Shown here one piece after another: positions 24,943 through 33,604 of a DNA stretch of 53,158 nucleotides. The notes beneath the pieces are model-generated. The model had not been told where the DNA came from. It worked only from the letters and a program-made list of their open reading frames with translations, and made no database searches. Source of the stretch: Psychromonas algicola (GTDB lineage Bacteria; Pseudomonadota; Gammaproteobacteria; Enterobacterales; Psychromonadaceae); NCBI RefSeq assembly GCF_004378355.1, contig NZ_SNUB01000027.1:1-53158 (forward strand), read 5' to 3'. The translations under genes were made by a program, and so were the position numbers. Within the stretch, counting starts at the first letter, position 1; every line of letters begins with the position of its first letter.

Positions 24943-26525
24943 AGCCTGATATGAAAACGCAAACAGCATTTACTTCATCTCACCATAAAGCAACACAAGC
25001 AGGCCAATCAGTATTAGATGCTGGTGGAACGGCAAGTGAAGCCATGGTGGCAGCTGCTGCCATGATCGCTGTGCAATATCCGCATATGAACAGTATTGGT
25101 GGTGATGGGTTTTGGTTGATTTGTGAAGCGGGTAAAAAGCCTGTGGCTATTGATGCTTGCGGAGCTGCAAGTCTATCGATTGATGTTGATGCTTATCGTG
25201 CGAATGGCGATACGTTACCTGAAAGTGGCGGTGAATCAGCCATTACCATGGCGGGTACTATCTCTGGTTGGGAAAAAGCATTACAAATCAATGCTGGAAA
25301 ATTCAGCCTCAGCGAATTATTACAACCTGCGATTGATGCAGCTGAGCAAGGTATTGAAGTCACACAAAGTTTAGTCAATGCCAGTGAAAAAACATTACAA
25401 CGTTTGCAATCATCTAATGCTTTTTCTGATCTTTATTTACCTAATTCAAGTACATTAAAAGTGGGTGATAAAGTCGTTAATACTGCTTTAGCTTCGACAT
25501 TTAAGCGTTTAGCTGAAGCAGGATTAGATGACTTTTATCGTGGTGAAATAGCACAAAAAGCCGCAAAAGAATTAGCGGAAGCGGGTAGCCCAATTACATT
25601 GGCTGACTTTCATGCTCATCAAGCAAAAGTGGTTGAGCCATTAACGGTTTCAATCTCAAAAGGTCAGCTCTATAACTTTGGAGCGCCTACACAGGGTTTA
25701 GCTTCATTGTTGATTCTAGCAATTTATGATCAATTAGTTGAACAAGCCGACAACGAACTCGATCATATGCATTTGCTGGTGGAGGCCACCAAACAAGCAT
25801 TTATCATTCGTGATCAATTGATTACCGATGAAGCATATTTAAAACAACCCTTACAAGATTGTTTGAGCGACCAAAAAATCCAACAATGTGTGAGTAATAT
25901 TACCTTAGATAAAGCGCTTCCTTGGCCACATCAAGCTAAAGTGGGCGACACCGTTTGGATGGGCGCAACGGATCAATACGGCACTATGGTGAGTTTTATT
26001 CAAAGCATTTACTGGGAATTTGGCTCTGGCGTTGTATTACCAAGTACGGGGATTTTATGGAATATCCGTGGCCAAAGTTTCAACCTTGATGCTAACCATC
26101 ATAATGTTTTAGCGCCGGGTAAAAAGCCGTTTCATACGCTCAATCCTGCTTATGCTGAATTACGAGATGGACGTCGGATGGTCTACGGCACCATGGGCGG
26201 AGAAGGACAGCCACAAACACAAGCTTGTTTATTCAGTCGCTATTTATATCAAGGCGATAGTTTAAAAGAAGCGGTTGCTAAACCGCGTTGGTTATTAGGA
26301 CGAACGTGGGGCGACACCACCAATAATTTGCGTTTAGAACAAAGCCTTTATGAGCAAAGTGCAAAGCAACTTATTGAGCTTGGGCATGACGTAACTTTTG
26401 TAGAAGATAATAACGAATTAATGGGGCACGCAGGTGCAATTGTACTTGATCAACAAGGCAAAACATCAGCAACCAGTGATCCCCGTAGTGATGGAAGCAG
26501 TTTAATTGGAGATATTTATGAGTAG
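24939..26525 (+). CDS. hpxW: HpxW-like oxamate amidohydrolase proenzyme
   Basis: A 528-residue Ntn-hydrolase of the gamma-glutamyltransferase superfamily. Klebsiella HpxW, the named relative, hydrolyses oxamate to oxalate and ammonia. The self-cleaving Thr is Thr338 in GDTVWMGATD, giving large and small subunits. The small subunit carries FGSGVVLPSTGILWN and YGTMGGEGQPQTQA. No signal peptide, unlike periplasmic GGT, consistent with a cytoplasmic role. Two Met codons (residues 1 and 5) are possible starts; the first gives the ATGA overlap with the amidase. It overlaps the aminotransferase gene too. Confidence 0.88.
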   Translation: MKPDMKTQTAFTSSHHKATQAGQSVLDAGGTASEAMVAAAAMIAVQYPHMNSIGGDGFWLICEAGKKPVAIDACGAASLSIDVDAYRANGDTLPESGGESAITMAGTISGWEKALQINAGKFSLSELLQPAIDAAEQGIEVTQSLVNASEKTLQRLQSSNAFSDLYLPNSSTLKVGDKVVNTALASTFKRLAEAGLDDFYRGEIAQKAAKELAEAGSPITLADFHAHQAKVVEPLTVSISKGQLYNFGAPTQGLASLLILAIYDQLVEQADNELDHMHLLVEATKQAFIIRDQLITDEAYLKQPLQDCLSDQKIQQCVSNITLDKALPWPHQAKVGDTVWMGATDQYGTMVSFIQSIYWEFGSGVVLPSTGILWNIRGQSFNLDANHHNVLAPGKKPFHTLNPAYAELRDGRRMVYGTMGGEGQPQTQACLFSRYLYQGDSLKEAVAKPRWLLGRTWGDTTNNLRLEQSLYEQSAKQLIELGHDVTFVEDNNELMGHAGAIVLDQQGKTSATSDPRSDGSSLIGDIYE

Positions 26526-27750
26526 CACAAACCTTTTCGAAACCCTTAATCCTCCACAGCGTTTATTAATGGGACCGGGTCCAATCAATGCTTATCCGCG
26601 TGTACACCAAGCGATTTCATCTGCATTAGTAGGTCAGTACGATCCTGTGATGACGGGTTATATGAATCAAGTTCAATCCCTATATCGTGGTGTATTTGAA
26701 ACCAATAACCAACAAACATTATTAGTGAATGGTACTGCGCGTTCAGGTATTGAAGCGGTGTTGGTGTCGATTTTAAAACCGGGTGATAAAGTATTGATTC
26801 CTGTAATGGGGCGTTTTGGTCATTTGCTTTGTGAAATTGTTCAGCGTGTGGGCGGTGTTGTAAAAACCATTGATGTTGAATGGGGCAAAGTATGTACGCC
26901 AGAGCAAGTAGAAGAAGCAATTAAAACATTCCAACCAAAATTATTAGCAACGGTACAGGGTGATACTTCAACCACAATGAACCAACCGCTAAAAGAGATT
27001 GGTGAGATTTGTAAACGTAACGACATTCTATTTTACTGTGATGCAACAGCGTCGATTGCGGGTAATGAATTAAAAGCAGATGAATGGCATCTTGATGCAG
27101 TTTCTGTTGGTTTACAAAAATGTTTAGGCGGCCCATCAGGTAGCGCGCCAATTACATTAAGTGACCGTTGCGCAGAAGTGATTAATCGCCGTAAACATAT
27201 TGAAGCAGGTATCCGTGCTGATCATCACACCGCTGGTGCAGAAACGATGATCCAATCTAACTATTTTGATTTAGCGATGATCATGGATTATTGGGGACCT
27301 GAACGTTTAAACCATCATACCGAATCTACAAGCATGTTATATGCAGCCCGTGAATGCGCACGCTTATTCTTAGAAGAAGGGGCTGATAATGTTGTGGCTC
27401 GTCATAAGCAAGCCGGTGATGCCATGGCGGATGGTCTGAAAGCAATGGGATTAACTTTGTTTGGTGATCAACAATACAAGATGAATAACGTGGTAGGTGT
27501 TTATATTCCAGCTGGTTTGGATGGTGATAAATTACGTATGGAGTTATTACATCGTTTTGGTATTGAAATTGGCACTTCATTTGGTCCACTACACGGAAAA
27601 ATTTGGCGTATTGGTACGATGGGTTATAACGCGCGTCAAGAATGTGTATTAACAACGTTAGTGTCATTAGAAGCCTTGTTATTAAAATATAAAGCGAAGA
27701 TTAATCCAGGCCAAGCGGTGTTAGCTGCGATGACACATTACGCTAATTAA
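26518..27750 (+). CDS. hpxJ: Ureidoglycine-glyoxylate aminotransferase
   Basis: A 410-residue class V PLP aminotransferase of the PucG/HpxJ/AGXT group. It moves the amino group of (S)-ureidoglycine to glyoxylate, giving oxalurate and glycine. The cofactor Lys is K201 in SVGLQKCLGGPSG, and LLMGPGPINAYPRV opens the fold. The ATG at 26518 is preferred over an in-frame TTG at 26506 because GGAG lies 5 bases before it. It overlaps the HpxW gene by 8 bp. PucG-type activity rather than plain alanine-glyoxylate transamination is inferred from the adjacent allantoate and oxamate enzymes. Confidence 0.9.
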   Translation: MSSTNLFETLNPPQRLLMGPGPINAYPRVHQAISSALVGQYDPVMTGYMNQVQSLYRGVFETNNQQTLLVNGTARSGIEAVLVSILKPGDKVLIPVMGRFGHLLCEIVQRVGGVVKTIDVEWGKVCTPEQVEEAIKTFQPKLLATVQGDTSTTMNQPLKEIGEICKRNDILFYCDATASIAGNELKADEWHLDAVSVGLQKCLGGPSGSAPITLSDRCAEVINRRKHIEAGIRADHHTAGAETMIQSNYFDLAMIMDYWGPERLNHHTESTSMLYAARECARLFLEEGADNVVARHKQAGDAMADGLKAMGLTLFGDQQYKMNNVVGVYIPAGLDGDKLRMELLHRFGIEIGTSFGPLHGKIWRIGTMGYNARQECVLTTLVSLEALLLKYKAKINPGQAVLAAMTHYAN

Positions 27751-27790
27751 TATGAAAGTTAATATGCATCAAGTAACAGATAGGGGGTAA

Positions 27791-29056
27791 ATGGCTTTGT
27801 CTAATATACAAAACAATATGCAAAAAAATAAGCAAGCGCCCGCTAAAAAAGTAATGCAACAGTGTGACCGAATGGCTGAGTTTACCGCCATGCAAGGTGG
27901 ATTGTTGCGTGCTTATTTAACACCAGAACATAAACAAGCACATCAACAATTAGGTGTGTGGATGCAACAAGCTGGGCTTGAGACTTGGCAAGATAGCGTG
28001 GGAAATCAATGGGGGCGTAAGCTTTCAAAAAATCCTACACGACCGACACTGATCATCGGATCACATAGTGATACCGTGAGTAACGCAGGTAAATATGATG
28101 GCAATTTAGGGGTATTAATTGGCCTAGAAGCCTTAAATGTTTTAGCGGATGTTGATTTGCCTTTTCATGTGGATGTGGTTGCCTTTGCCGATGAAGAAGG
28201 AACACGTTTTAATACCACGTTAATTGGTTCCAGTAGTGTTGCTGGTTGTTTCCAACAGGATTGGTTAGCGGTTAAAGATAAAGACCAAATTACCATGGGT
28301 GAAGCGTTAACGAATTTTGGATTATCACCAGATGAAGTTGGCAATGATGCGCGTACTAAGCAAGATACGTTAGCGTATTTAGAAGTGCATATTGAACAAG
28401 GTCCTGTGTTAGAAGAACGAGATCTTGCTGTCGGAGTGGTTACTGGTATTGCTGGCGCTAAGCGTTATCAATTTACATTGCGTGGTATGGCGGGACACGC
28501 CGGAACCGTTCCAAGTGATATGCGGCAAGATGCACTTTGCGGTGCGGCTGAAATGATTTTAGCTATTGAAACCTATGCTATGCAACACGATGTTGTAGCA
28601 ACTGTCGGTAAGTGCGATGTCAAACCAAGTGCTGTGAATGTGATCCCCGGTGAAACAACTTTTACATTGGATATTCGAAGTTTAAAGCAAGATGTGTTGG
28701 AATCCAGTACGCTTGAATTATTAGCACAATTAGATGCAATTGCTAAACGCAGAAACTTAAGCATTGAAAGTGAGCAGCTCTACAAAGCAACAGCAGTACC
28801 TTGTGATGAAACCTTACAGCAATTATGGGGTGAAGTGGTTGAAGCGGAAACAGGAAAAGCTGCTTTTTACCTTGCCAGTGGTGCAGGACATGATGCCATG
28901 GTAATGACTAACATCACTGATATCGGTATGTTATTTGTACGTTGTGAAAAAGGCATTAGCCATCACCCAAGAGAGCAAGTGATCGAAAGCGATGTAGGTG
29001 TTGCACTCGATTGTTTAGTAGAAATGATTAAGAAGATGGCAATTAAATACAGTTAG
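27791..29056 (+). CDS. hpxK: Allantoate amidohydrolase
   Basis: A 421-residue M20-family amidohydrolase that releases ammonia and CO2 from allantoate to give (S)-ureidoglycine. Metal ligands and substrate motifs in order: GSHSDTV (about residue 97), DEEGTRF, HIEQGPVLEE, SGAGHDAMV and ISHHPREQV. These fit AllC/HpxK, though beta-ureidopropionase and N-carbamoyl-amino-acid hydrolases are close relatives. The context decides. It is the last gene of the operon that starts at 18964 and is followed by a hairpin. Confidence 0.92.
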   Translation: MALSNIQNNMQKNKQAPAKKVMQQCDRMAEFTAMQGGLLRAYLTPEHKQAHQQLGVWMQQAGLETWQDSVGNQWGRKLSKNPTRPTLIIGSHSDTVSNAGKYDGNLGVLIGLEALNVLADVDLPFHVDVVAFADEEGTRFNTTLIGSSSVAGCFQQDWLAVKDKDQITMGEALTNFGLSPDEVGNDARTKQDTLAYLEVHIEQGPVLEERDLAVGVVTGIAGAKRYQFTLRGMAGHAGTVPSDMRQDALCGAAEMILAIETYAMQHDVVATVGKCDVKPSAVNVIPGETTFTLDIRSLKQDVLESSTLELLAQLDAIAKRRNLSIESEQLYKATAVPCDETLQQLWGEVVEAETGKAAFYLASGAGHDAMVMTNITDIGMLFVRCEKGISHHPREQVIESDVGVALDCLVEMIKKMAIKYS

Positions 29057-29082
29057 TTTTTAATTAACTGTTTAATCAATTA

Positions 29083-29113
29083 GGCGTGATTTTAATAACC
29101 ACGCCCGATTTTT
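29083..29113. terminator. Terminator between ureide operon and DMT gene
   Basis: GGCGTG (29083-29088) pairs with CACGCC (29100-29105), followed by GATTTTTG. It separates two convergent genes. Confidence 0.65.
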
Positions 29114-29134
29114 GCTTTAGTTAATTTGTAAAAG

Positions 29135-30061
29135 TTAATCTGCAAGCGAAGGTGTTGGTGTATTCACTGCCTTATTCGCTTTTTTATTGGTTCGATTCTT
29201 TTGATAATTACCCACTAAAGGTGATATTAACGAAGTTAAAATAATTGCAGCCATTAACGTATATTGTTCCGCATTAAAAGATTCTCCCATTAATACAAGC
29301 CCAGATAAAACACCTGCAATTGGGTTTGTCACGCCTGCAAAAGTAAATTCAACCACTGTCATTCGTCGTAATAACCAAACATATAAACCATAAGCAATCG
29401 CTGTATTAAGTGAGAGTAACCATAACAAGCCAGTAATATTGAGCATGTTAAGATTAGTTAACGAATTAACGTATTGTTCTGGGTAAGCCGTTGCTTGCAA
29501 GCTTGCCAAAATAGTTAACAAAGCACCACCTAAAATAAGCTGCCAAGTTAATACCGTCCACCAGTCGATACGGTTGCTGAGTGACTGGGTTAGATTGCTT
29601 CCAATGATAATACAACCAATGGCAGTTATCATTGCGACTAAACCAACACCGTTCAAAGGAACTTTTTGTGGATCAAACAACTGCCAAGCCAAAACCATTA
29701 ATAATAAAGCTGAAAATAATTGTAACTTAGAAGGTGCCTTCCTAAGCACTAACCAATGGAAAAACATAGCAAAAACGGGAACATAAATCATTCCCATTGC
29801 TGAAATTGCTGCAGGTAATGTTTGCGCCATAATAAATAATAAACCAAAAAATAGTGCAATATTAATCGCCCCCAAACGCAATAATACAACCCAATCATAG
29901 CCTTTCGGTAAACTTGGCTTAATGGCTAATAAAATTAAACCAGCAGGTAAAGCACGAATGGCACCCAATAATAATGGCGGCCAACCTTCTAATGTGTATT
30001 GAGTTACGGCATAGGTTGTGCCCCAGAAAAAGGTGGCAACCATTGCTAATAATATATTCAT
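29135..30061 (-). CDS. DMT-family (EamA) transporter
   Basis: A 308-residue membrane protein with ten predicted helices arranged as two EamA repeats (about residues 2-130 and 140-285). Members export amino acids, nucleobases or other metabolites. WGTTYAVTQYTLEGWPP near the N-terminus is a typical opening. It is divergent from a MarR-family gene across a 173-bp gap with candidate operators, a common regulator-exporter pairing. Substrate unknown; the purine cluster next door makes an excess metabolite possible. Confidence 0.9.
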   Translation of the reverse strand: MNILLAMVATFFWGTTYAVTQYTLEGWPPLLLGAIRALPAGLILLAIKPSLPKGYDWVVLLRLGAINIALFFGLLFIMAQTLPAAISAMGMIYVPVFAMFFHWLVLRKAPSKLQLFSALLLMVLAWQLFDPQKVPLNGVGLVAMITAIGCIIIGSNLTQSLSNRIDWWTVLTWQLILGGALLTILASLQATAYPEQYVNSLTNLNMLNITGLLWLLSLNTAIAYGLYVWLLRRMTVVEFTFAGVTNPIAGVLSGLVLMGESFNAEQYTLMAAIILTSLISPLVGNYQKNRTNKKANKAVNTPTPSLAD

Positions 30062-30111
30062 GTTTGTATCTCTAATCTTTTACGAATAGTATAAGTGGTT
30101 AATAAATTTGT

Positions 30112-30192
30112 TTCTTGTGAAGTATCTTTATGTGAAGGTAGTGGATTCTGCACTTGTTTTTTCTTCTTGTAAAGTATCTTTGTATTAAGATA
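30112..30192. promoter_or_regulatory. Direct repeats and palindrome, likely MarR operators
   Basis: Two copies of TTCTTGTRAAGTATCTTT lie at about 30112 and 30164, with similar sequence continuing to AAG. The second contains a perfect TATCTT-N6-AAGATA palindrome (30175-30192). They lie between the divergent DMT and MarR genes. Confidence 0.6.
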
Positions 30193-30234
30193 TATTTAAA
30201 CCCTAGGGTTATAAAAAATAGAAAGAGGCTTTTT

Positions 30235-30726
30235 TTGGACAAATTAGATCTAGTGGTTGAGCAATGGCAAAAAGAAAAACCACATTTAGACACAACGCCA
30301 ATGGCATTAATCGGTCGTTTATTGCGTATTAGTAAACATATAGAAACCCACATAACTCAATGCCATAAAAGTTTTTCGCTTACTTTGGGGGAATTCGATG
30401 TGCTCGCTGCATTAAGAAGGGCGGCAAATAAATCTTCCTTAACACCTTCGGAGCTTACAGAGGCGTTATTATTAACCTCGGGCGCAATGACTAACCGCTT
30501 AGATAAGCTTGCAGACAAAGGTCTAGTGAGTCGTTGTCATAGTGAAGAAGATCGCCGTAGCGTTACCGTTGCGTTAACAGATCAGGGGCGTACGTTAATA
30601 GATGAAGCGATAGAAGTACATGTCTCAGTATTAGATGAATTAATTAAATCATTAAGTTCTGAAGACAAACTCTTATTAAATGGTACATTAAACAAATGGT
30701 TAGAGCAGTTTGAAAACGTATCGTAA
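30235..30726 (+). CDS. MarR-family transcriptional regulator
   Basis: A 163-residue winged-helix repressor. The recognition region is LTPSELTEALLLTSGAMTNR (about residues 66-85), with wing HSEEDRRSVTVALTDQGR. The frame is open further upstream, but a TTG at 30235 with AAAGAGG 6-7 bases before it gives the usual length; an earlier start would run through the candidate operators. Divergent from the DMT exporter, which it probably controls together with itself. Confidence 0.9.
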   Translation: MDKLDLVVEQWQKEKPHLDTTPMALIGRLLRISKHIETHITQCHKSFSLTLGEFDVLAALRRAANKSSLTPSELTEALLLTSGAMTNRLDKLADKGLVSRCHSEEDRRSVTVALTDQGRTLIDEAIEVHVSVLDELIKSLSSEDKLLLNGTLNKWLEQFENVS

Positions 30727-30842
30727 GCATTTTTGTTAATTAACTGGCTATAATGGTGCGTGCCTTAAAGCCTAAAATTTGTTAAATGTTTTTAAATCAG
30801 TGTATCTAAATAAAATTATTTTAATTAAGAGACGTCTTGTTT

Positions 30843-31526
30843 ATGCCAAAAATAGCGAAGAAAGCCGCCCCAAAAGAAAATAAAAAAATAGCAAAAGAAA
30901 GCGAACAGCCTCGTCGTAAATTAACCGAAATACGCGAAGATAACTTACAGCAAATTCTTGATGCAGCAGAAGATATGTTTGCTGAACAAGGATTTCGTGG
31001 TACGACAGTGGCTTCCATTGCAGAAGCCGTTGGTCTGCCTAAGGCGAATGTGCTTTATTACTTCAAAACCAAAGAGGGGCTTTATAAAGCGGTCATTAAT
31101 CGTTTGTTAACCATTTGGATGGAAAACATGAATGAAATGACTGCTGATATGCACCCTAAAGATGCTTTAAGAAGTTATATTTCCACTAAAGTTAACCAAG
31201 CTAGAGAAAACCCAAATGCTTCCCGCATCTTTGCTGCAGATATTCTTCACGGTGCACACTTTCTACGTGCACCCTTAGAAGCTGAATTAAAAGATCAGTT
31301 TGATCGTACTTGCGACGTTTTCCGCAGTTGGATGGATAAAAAATGGATCGATCAAGCAAATCCTGAACATTTAATGTTTATGCTTTGGTCAACAACCCAA
31401 GCTTATGCCGATCACGGTTTACAAATGGGCATCTTAATGAAAAAAGAATGCCTTGATGATGAAGATTATGCACAAGGGATTGAGTTACTCACTCAAATTA
31501 TTTTGAAAGGCTGTGGCGTAGAATAG
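30843..31526 (+). CDS. rutR: RutR-like TetR-family regulator
   Basis: A 227-residue repressor. A Lys-rich N-terminal extension of about 35 residues precedes a TetR helix-turn-helix (GTTVASIAEAVGLPKANVLYYF, around residues 55-75). The C-terminal domain has the RutR-type pattern (PNASRIFAADILHGA, PEHLMFMLWSTTQAYAD). E. coli RutR binds uracil/thymine and recognises TTGACCA-N2-TGGTCAA. Matching sites occur in the purine promoters at 6317 and 16390, so this protein is the natural candidate to bind them. I use the ATG at 30843; a TTG two codons earlier is also possible. It lies alone, with no pyrimidine rut genes nearby. Confidence 0.8.
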   Translation: MPKIAKKAAPKENKKIAKESEQPRRKLTEIREDNLQQILDAAEDMFAEQGFRGTTVASIAEAVGLPKANVLYYFKTKEGLYKAVINRLLTIWMENMNEMTADMHPKDALRSYISTKVNQARENPNASRIFAADILHGAHFLRAPLEAELKDQFDRTCDVFRSWMDKKWIDQANPEHLMFMLWSTTQAYADHGLQMGILMKKECLDDEDYAQGIELLTQIILKGCGVE

Positions 31527-31552
31527 ATGTTTATTGCTATTAGAAGGCTAGT

Positions 31553-31996
31553 TTGAGATTTTCCACTCGCTTAGCGCAAAGTAGTGATTTTGAATTTTTA
31601 TTCGAACTCAAAAAAGCAGCCGAATTTGATCTTATTAAATCTGTTTTTGGTTGGGATGAAAAATTCCAACGCAATATGCATGAAAATGAATGGAATGAAG
31701 ATCGCCCCAAAGTCATTGAAATATCAGAAGAAGCAGTAGGCTGTTATTTACTTCAAGATAAAGGTGAGCATTTCTATTTTTGCAGGTTCTTTTTATTACC
31801 AGCCTTTCACGGTAAAGGTATTGGCAGTCAAATCTTAAATCAATGCTTAGTATTGGCTGATGAGCAACAAAAGCCAGTGAAATTATGCTATTTGCAAGGC
31901 AGTCGAGTGGGGAGTTTATATCGACGATTTGGTTTTCAAGTCGTAGCTGAAGACGCCCAGTTTGTGTACATGGAGCGTGTTGCTAACAATACCTAA
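31553..31996 (+). CDS. GNAT family N-acetyltransferase
   Basis: A 147-residue GNAT protein. The acetyl-CoA loop is LPAFHGKGIGSQILNQC (about residues 82-98) and a late motif is GSLYRRFGFQVV. A TTG start is chosen because AGAAGG lies 6 bases before it and no ATG is available near the family N-terminus. No attC sites flank it, so it is not part of the cassette array. Substrate unknown. Confidence 0.85.
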   Translation: MRFSTRLAQSSDFEFLFELKKAAEFDLIKSVFGWDEKFQRNMHENEWNEDRPKVIEISEEAVGCYLLQDKGEHFYFCRFFLLPAFHGKGIGSQILNQCLVLADEQQKPVKLCYLQGSRVGSLYRRFGFQVVAEDAQFVYMERVANNT

Positions 31997-32035
31997 CCAC
32001 TAAATATCGATTAAAAAAACATTGAGTGTAATATC

Positions 32036-32443
32036 ATGAACGAATGGATTGTAATAAATAAACCAATTGATGTTGAAGCGGATATTCCGTTAGAAGAGCA
32101 AGCACCTATTGAAGTAAAGCAACAATATAACGAATTTTACAAAAATAAATTCGTTGCTTGGCGAAATGATCAGCTTAACCTTTTCGGCTGCATCAAAAAT
32201 AATAGAAGCATCTCGGCAAAGTGTTCTGAAGCCATCATTCTTGAGTTATATGAAATGGAGCCAGCTAAAGGTACTGGTTATGTAGGTTTGGCTGTTAAAT
32301 CTGACATTGGAAAGACAGTTGTTATCATTGCGCACACAAGGCACTCTGAAAAATCACTAACCTGGTTGAAAGAAATACAACCTATATTAGCGAAAACATT
32401 TAAATTACAAGAAAATTATGAATACTATGGAAAAGATGCCTAA
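32036..32443 (+). CDS. Hypothetical protein, 135 aa
   Basis: A soluble protein with no signal peptide and no family I recognise. It has an acidic N-terminal half (DVEADIPLEEQ), a stretch resembling a beta-sheet (GYVGLAVKSDIGKTVVIIAHT, residues about 82-102), and a Tyr-rich end (NYEYYGKDA). ATG start; it lies 39 bp after the GNAT gene on the same strand and may share its transcript. Confidence 0.65.
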   Translation: MNEWIVINKPIDVEADIPLEEQAPIEVKQQYNEFYKNKFVAWRNDQLNLFGCIKNNRSISAKCSEAIILELYEMEPAKGTGYVGLAVKSDIGKTVVIIAHTRHSEKSLTWLKEIQPILAKTFKLQENYEYYGKDA

Positions 32444-32541
32444 CTTCTTAACTTTTTGAAAGGTATGCCTATTAATAGTATTTTAAAATCTATTTACGCT
32501 TTAACGTATTCATCAAGCCAACAACGAGATAGGTAACGTCC

Positions 32542-32946
32542 TTGAAAAATATACTTATTATTATTGTGCTCTCAACATTGTTTTTCTTTATTGGTTGGTA
32601 TTCAAAGTTTATCGACTTTTATGCTGATGTTCATTACGAGAATACAAGCTCAACTCAACTATCTCAGTTTATTGCTGTATCTAATGTGCAAATTACAGAT
32701 GAAAATTTTGCTTGTAGCAATGAAGAAGAGCGAAATGTTGGAAAGTTATTTGCCAAAATGGTCGGAGATAGCATGAGCCATACTGCTACGACTCTGAGTG
32801 CGGGCTGTATCAATGGAACTTGTTCTATTAGTTATAATTATTGTAAACCTTGGGATATGGAATGCGGTGAACGCATATTAGTTTATAAAATCGATCAAGG
32901 TGGAGCCATACAAACAGATTCATTTACATGTCTGGATTTACCTTAA
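32542..32946 (+). CDS. Hypothetical membrane-anchored or secreted protein, 134 aa
   Basis: The N-terminus (ILIIIVLSTLFFFIGWYS, residues 4-21) is a signal anchor or uncleaved signal. The rest should be periplasmic and contains seven Cys (at about residues 58, 93, 98, 105, 111 and 130 among others), consistent with disulfides. No recognised domain. The start is a TTG; no upstream ATG fits. Confidence 0.6.
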   Translation: MKNILIIIVLSTLFFFIGWYSKFIDFYADVHYENTSSTQLSQFIAVSNVQITDENFACSNEEERNVGKLFAKMVGDSMSHTATTLSAGCINGTCSISYNYCKPWDMECGERILVYKIDQGGAIQTDSFTCLDLP

Positions 32947-33025
32947 TAAAAAAATGCTAATAATTTATTTGAGTATTTTTAAGCAAGCAGCAAATAGCTA
33001 GATTATAAATCAAGGAGTGAACTTA

Positions 33026-33421
33026 ATGATCAAATCTGTCGGTACTGCTCAGATTCAAGAAAAGCACTTAGCGACGTGTCATTGTGGCGCGGTAAAACTG
33101 GAATTAACATTACCTAATGGCATTGAAAACCCTAGACGTTGCGACTGCTCTATCTGTAAACGCAAAGGTGCGATAGTTGCCTCCGTTGCATTAGATGGTA
33201 TTCGGATTGTTGAAGGCGAAAGTTTTCTTAAACTTTACCAATTTAATACTAATACAGCGAAACATTATTTTTGCTCTAACTGCGGTATTTACACCCATCA
33301 TCAACGTCGTTCTAGCCCTGATGAATACGGGTATAATATTGGTTGCCTTGAAGGCGTTAACCCCTTTGAACTCGGTGATGTTGTGACTAATGATGGTGTG
33401 AATCATCCAGCAGATAGATAG
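33026..33421 (+). CDS. GFA/CENP-V family zinc protein
   Basis: A 131-residue protein of the glutathione-dependent formaldehyde-activating (GFA)-like family. Zinc-binding cysteines occur in the expected order: CHCGAVKLEL, RRCDCSICKRKG and HYFCSNCGIYTHH. Despite the name most members have no proven activity on S-hydroxymethylglutathione. The frame extends to a GTG at 33017, but AAGGAG at 33011-33016 fits the ATG at 33026. Single gene. Confidence 0.9.
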   Translation: MIKSVGTAQIQEKHLATCHCGAVKLELTLPNGIENPRRCDCSICKRKGAIVASVALDGIRIVEGESFLKLYQFNTNTAKHYFCSNCGIYTHHQRRSSPDEYGYNIGCLEGVNPFELGDVVTNDGVNHPADR

Positions 33422-33604
33422 CTCTATTTCATTTTTTATAATTAGTTATTAGCGCTTTGTGTGACAACAATAAGAAAGATTGAGTAAGTGTTTAATAAAA
33501 TAAATATTTATCAGTTGCTTCACACTATCTTTGGTAGCTCTTTGTTTTACTTTGCTTCAATTCGTTATAATCTATTCTCTTTTATTTTATATACGGAAGT
33601 CCTC

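Noticed and set aside
32542-32946. Second overlapping frame at 32564-32776
   Set aside because: It lies fully inside the Cys-rich gene in another frame, with no ribosome site.
31553-33421. GNAT, two unknowns and GFA gene as a second integron cassette array
   Set aside because: Gene content resembles cassettes, but the gaps contain no paired TAAC/GTTA attC ends or stems.
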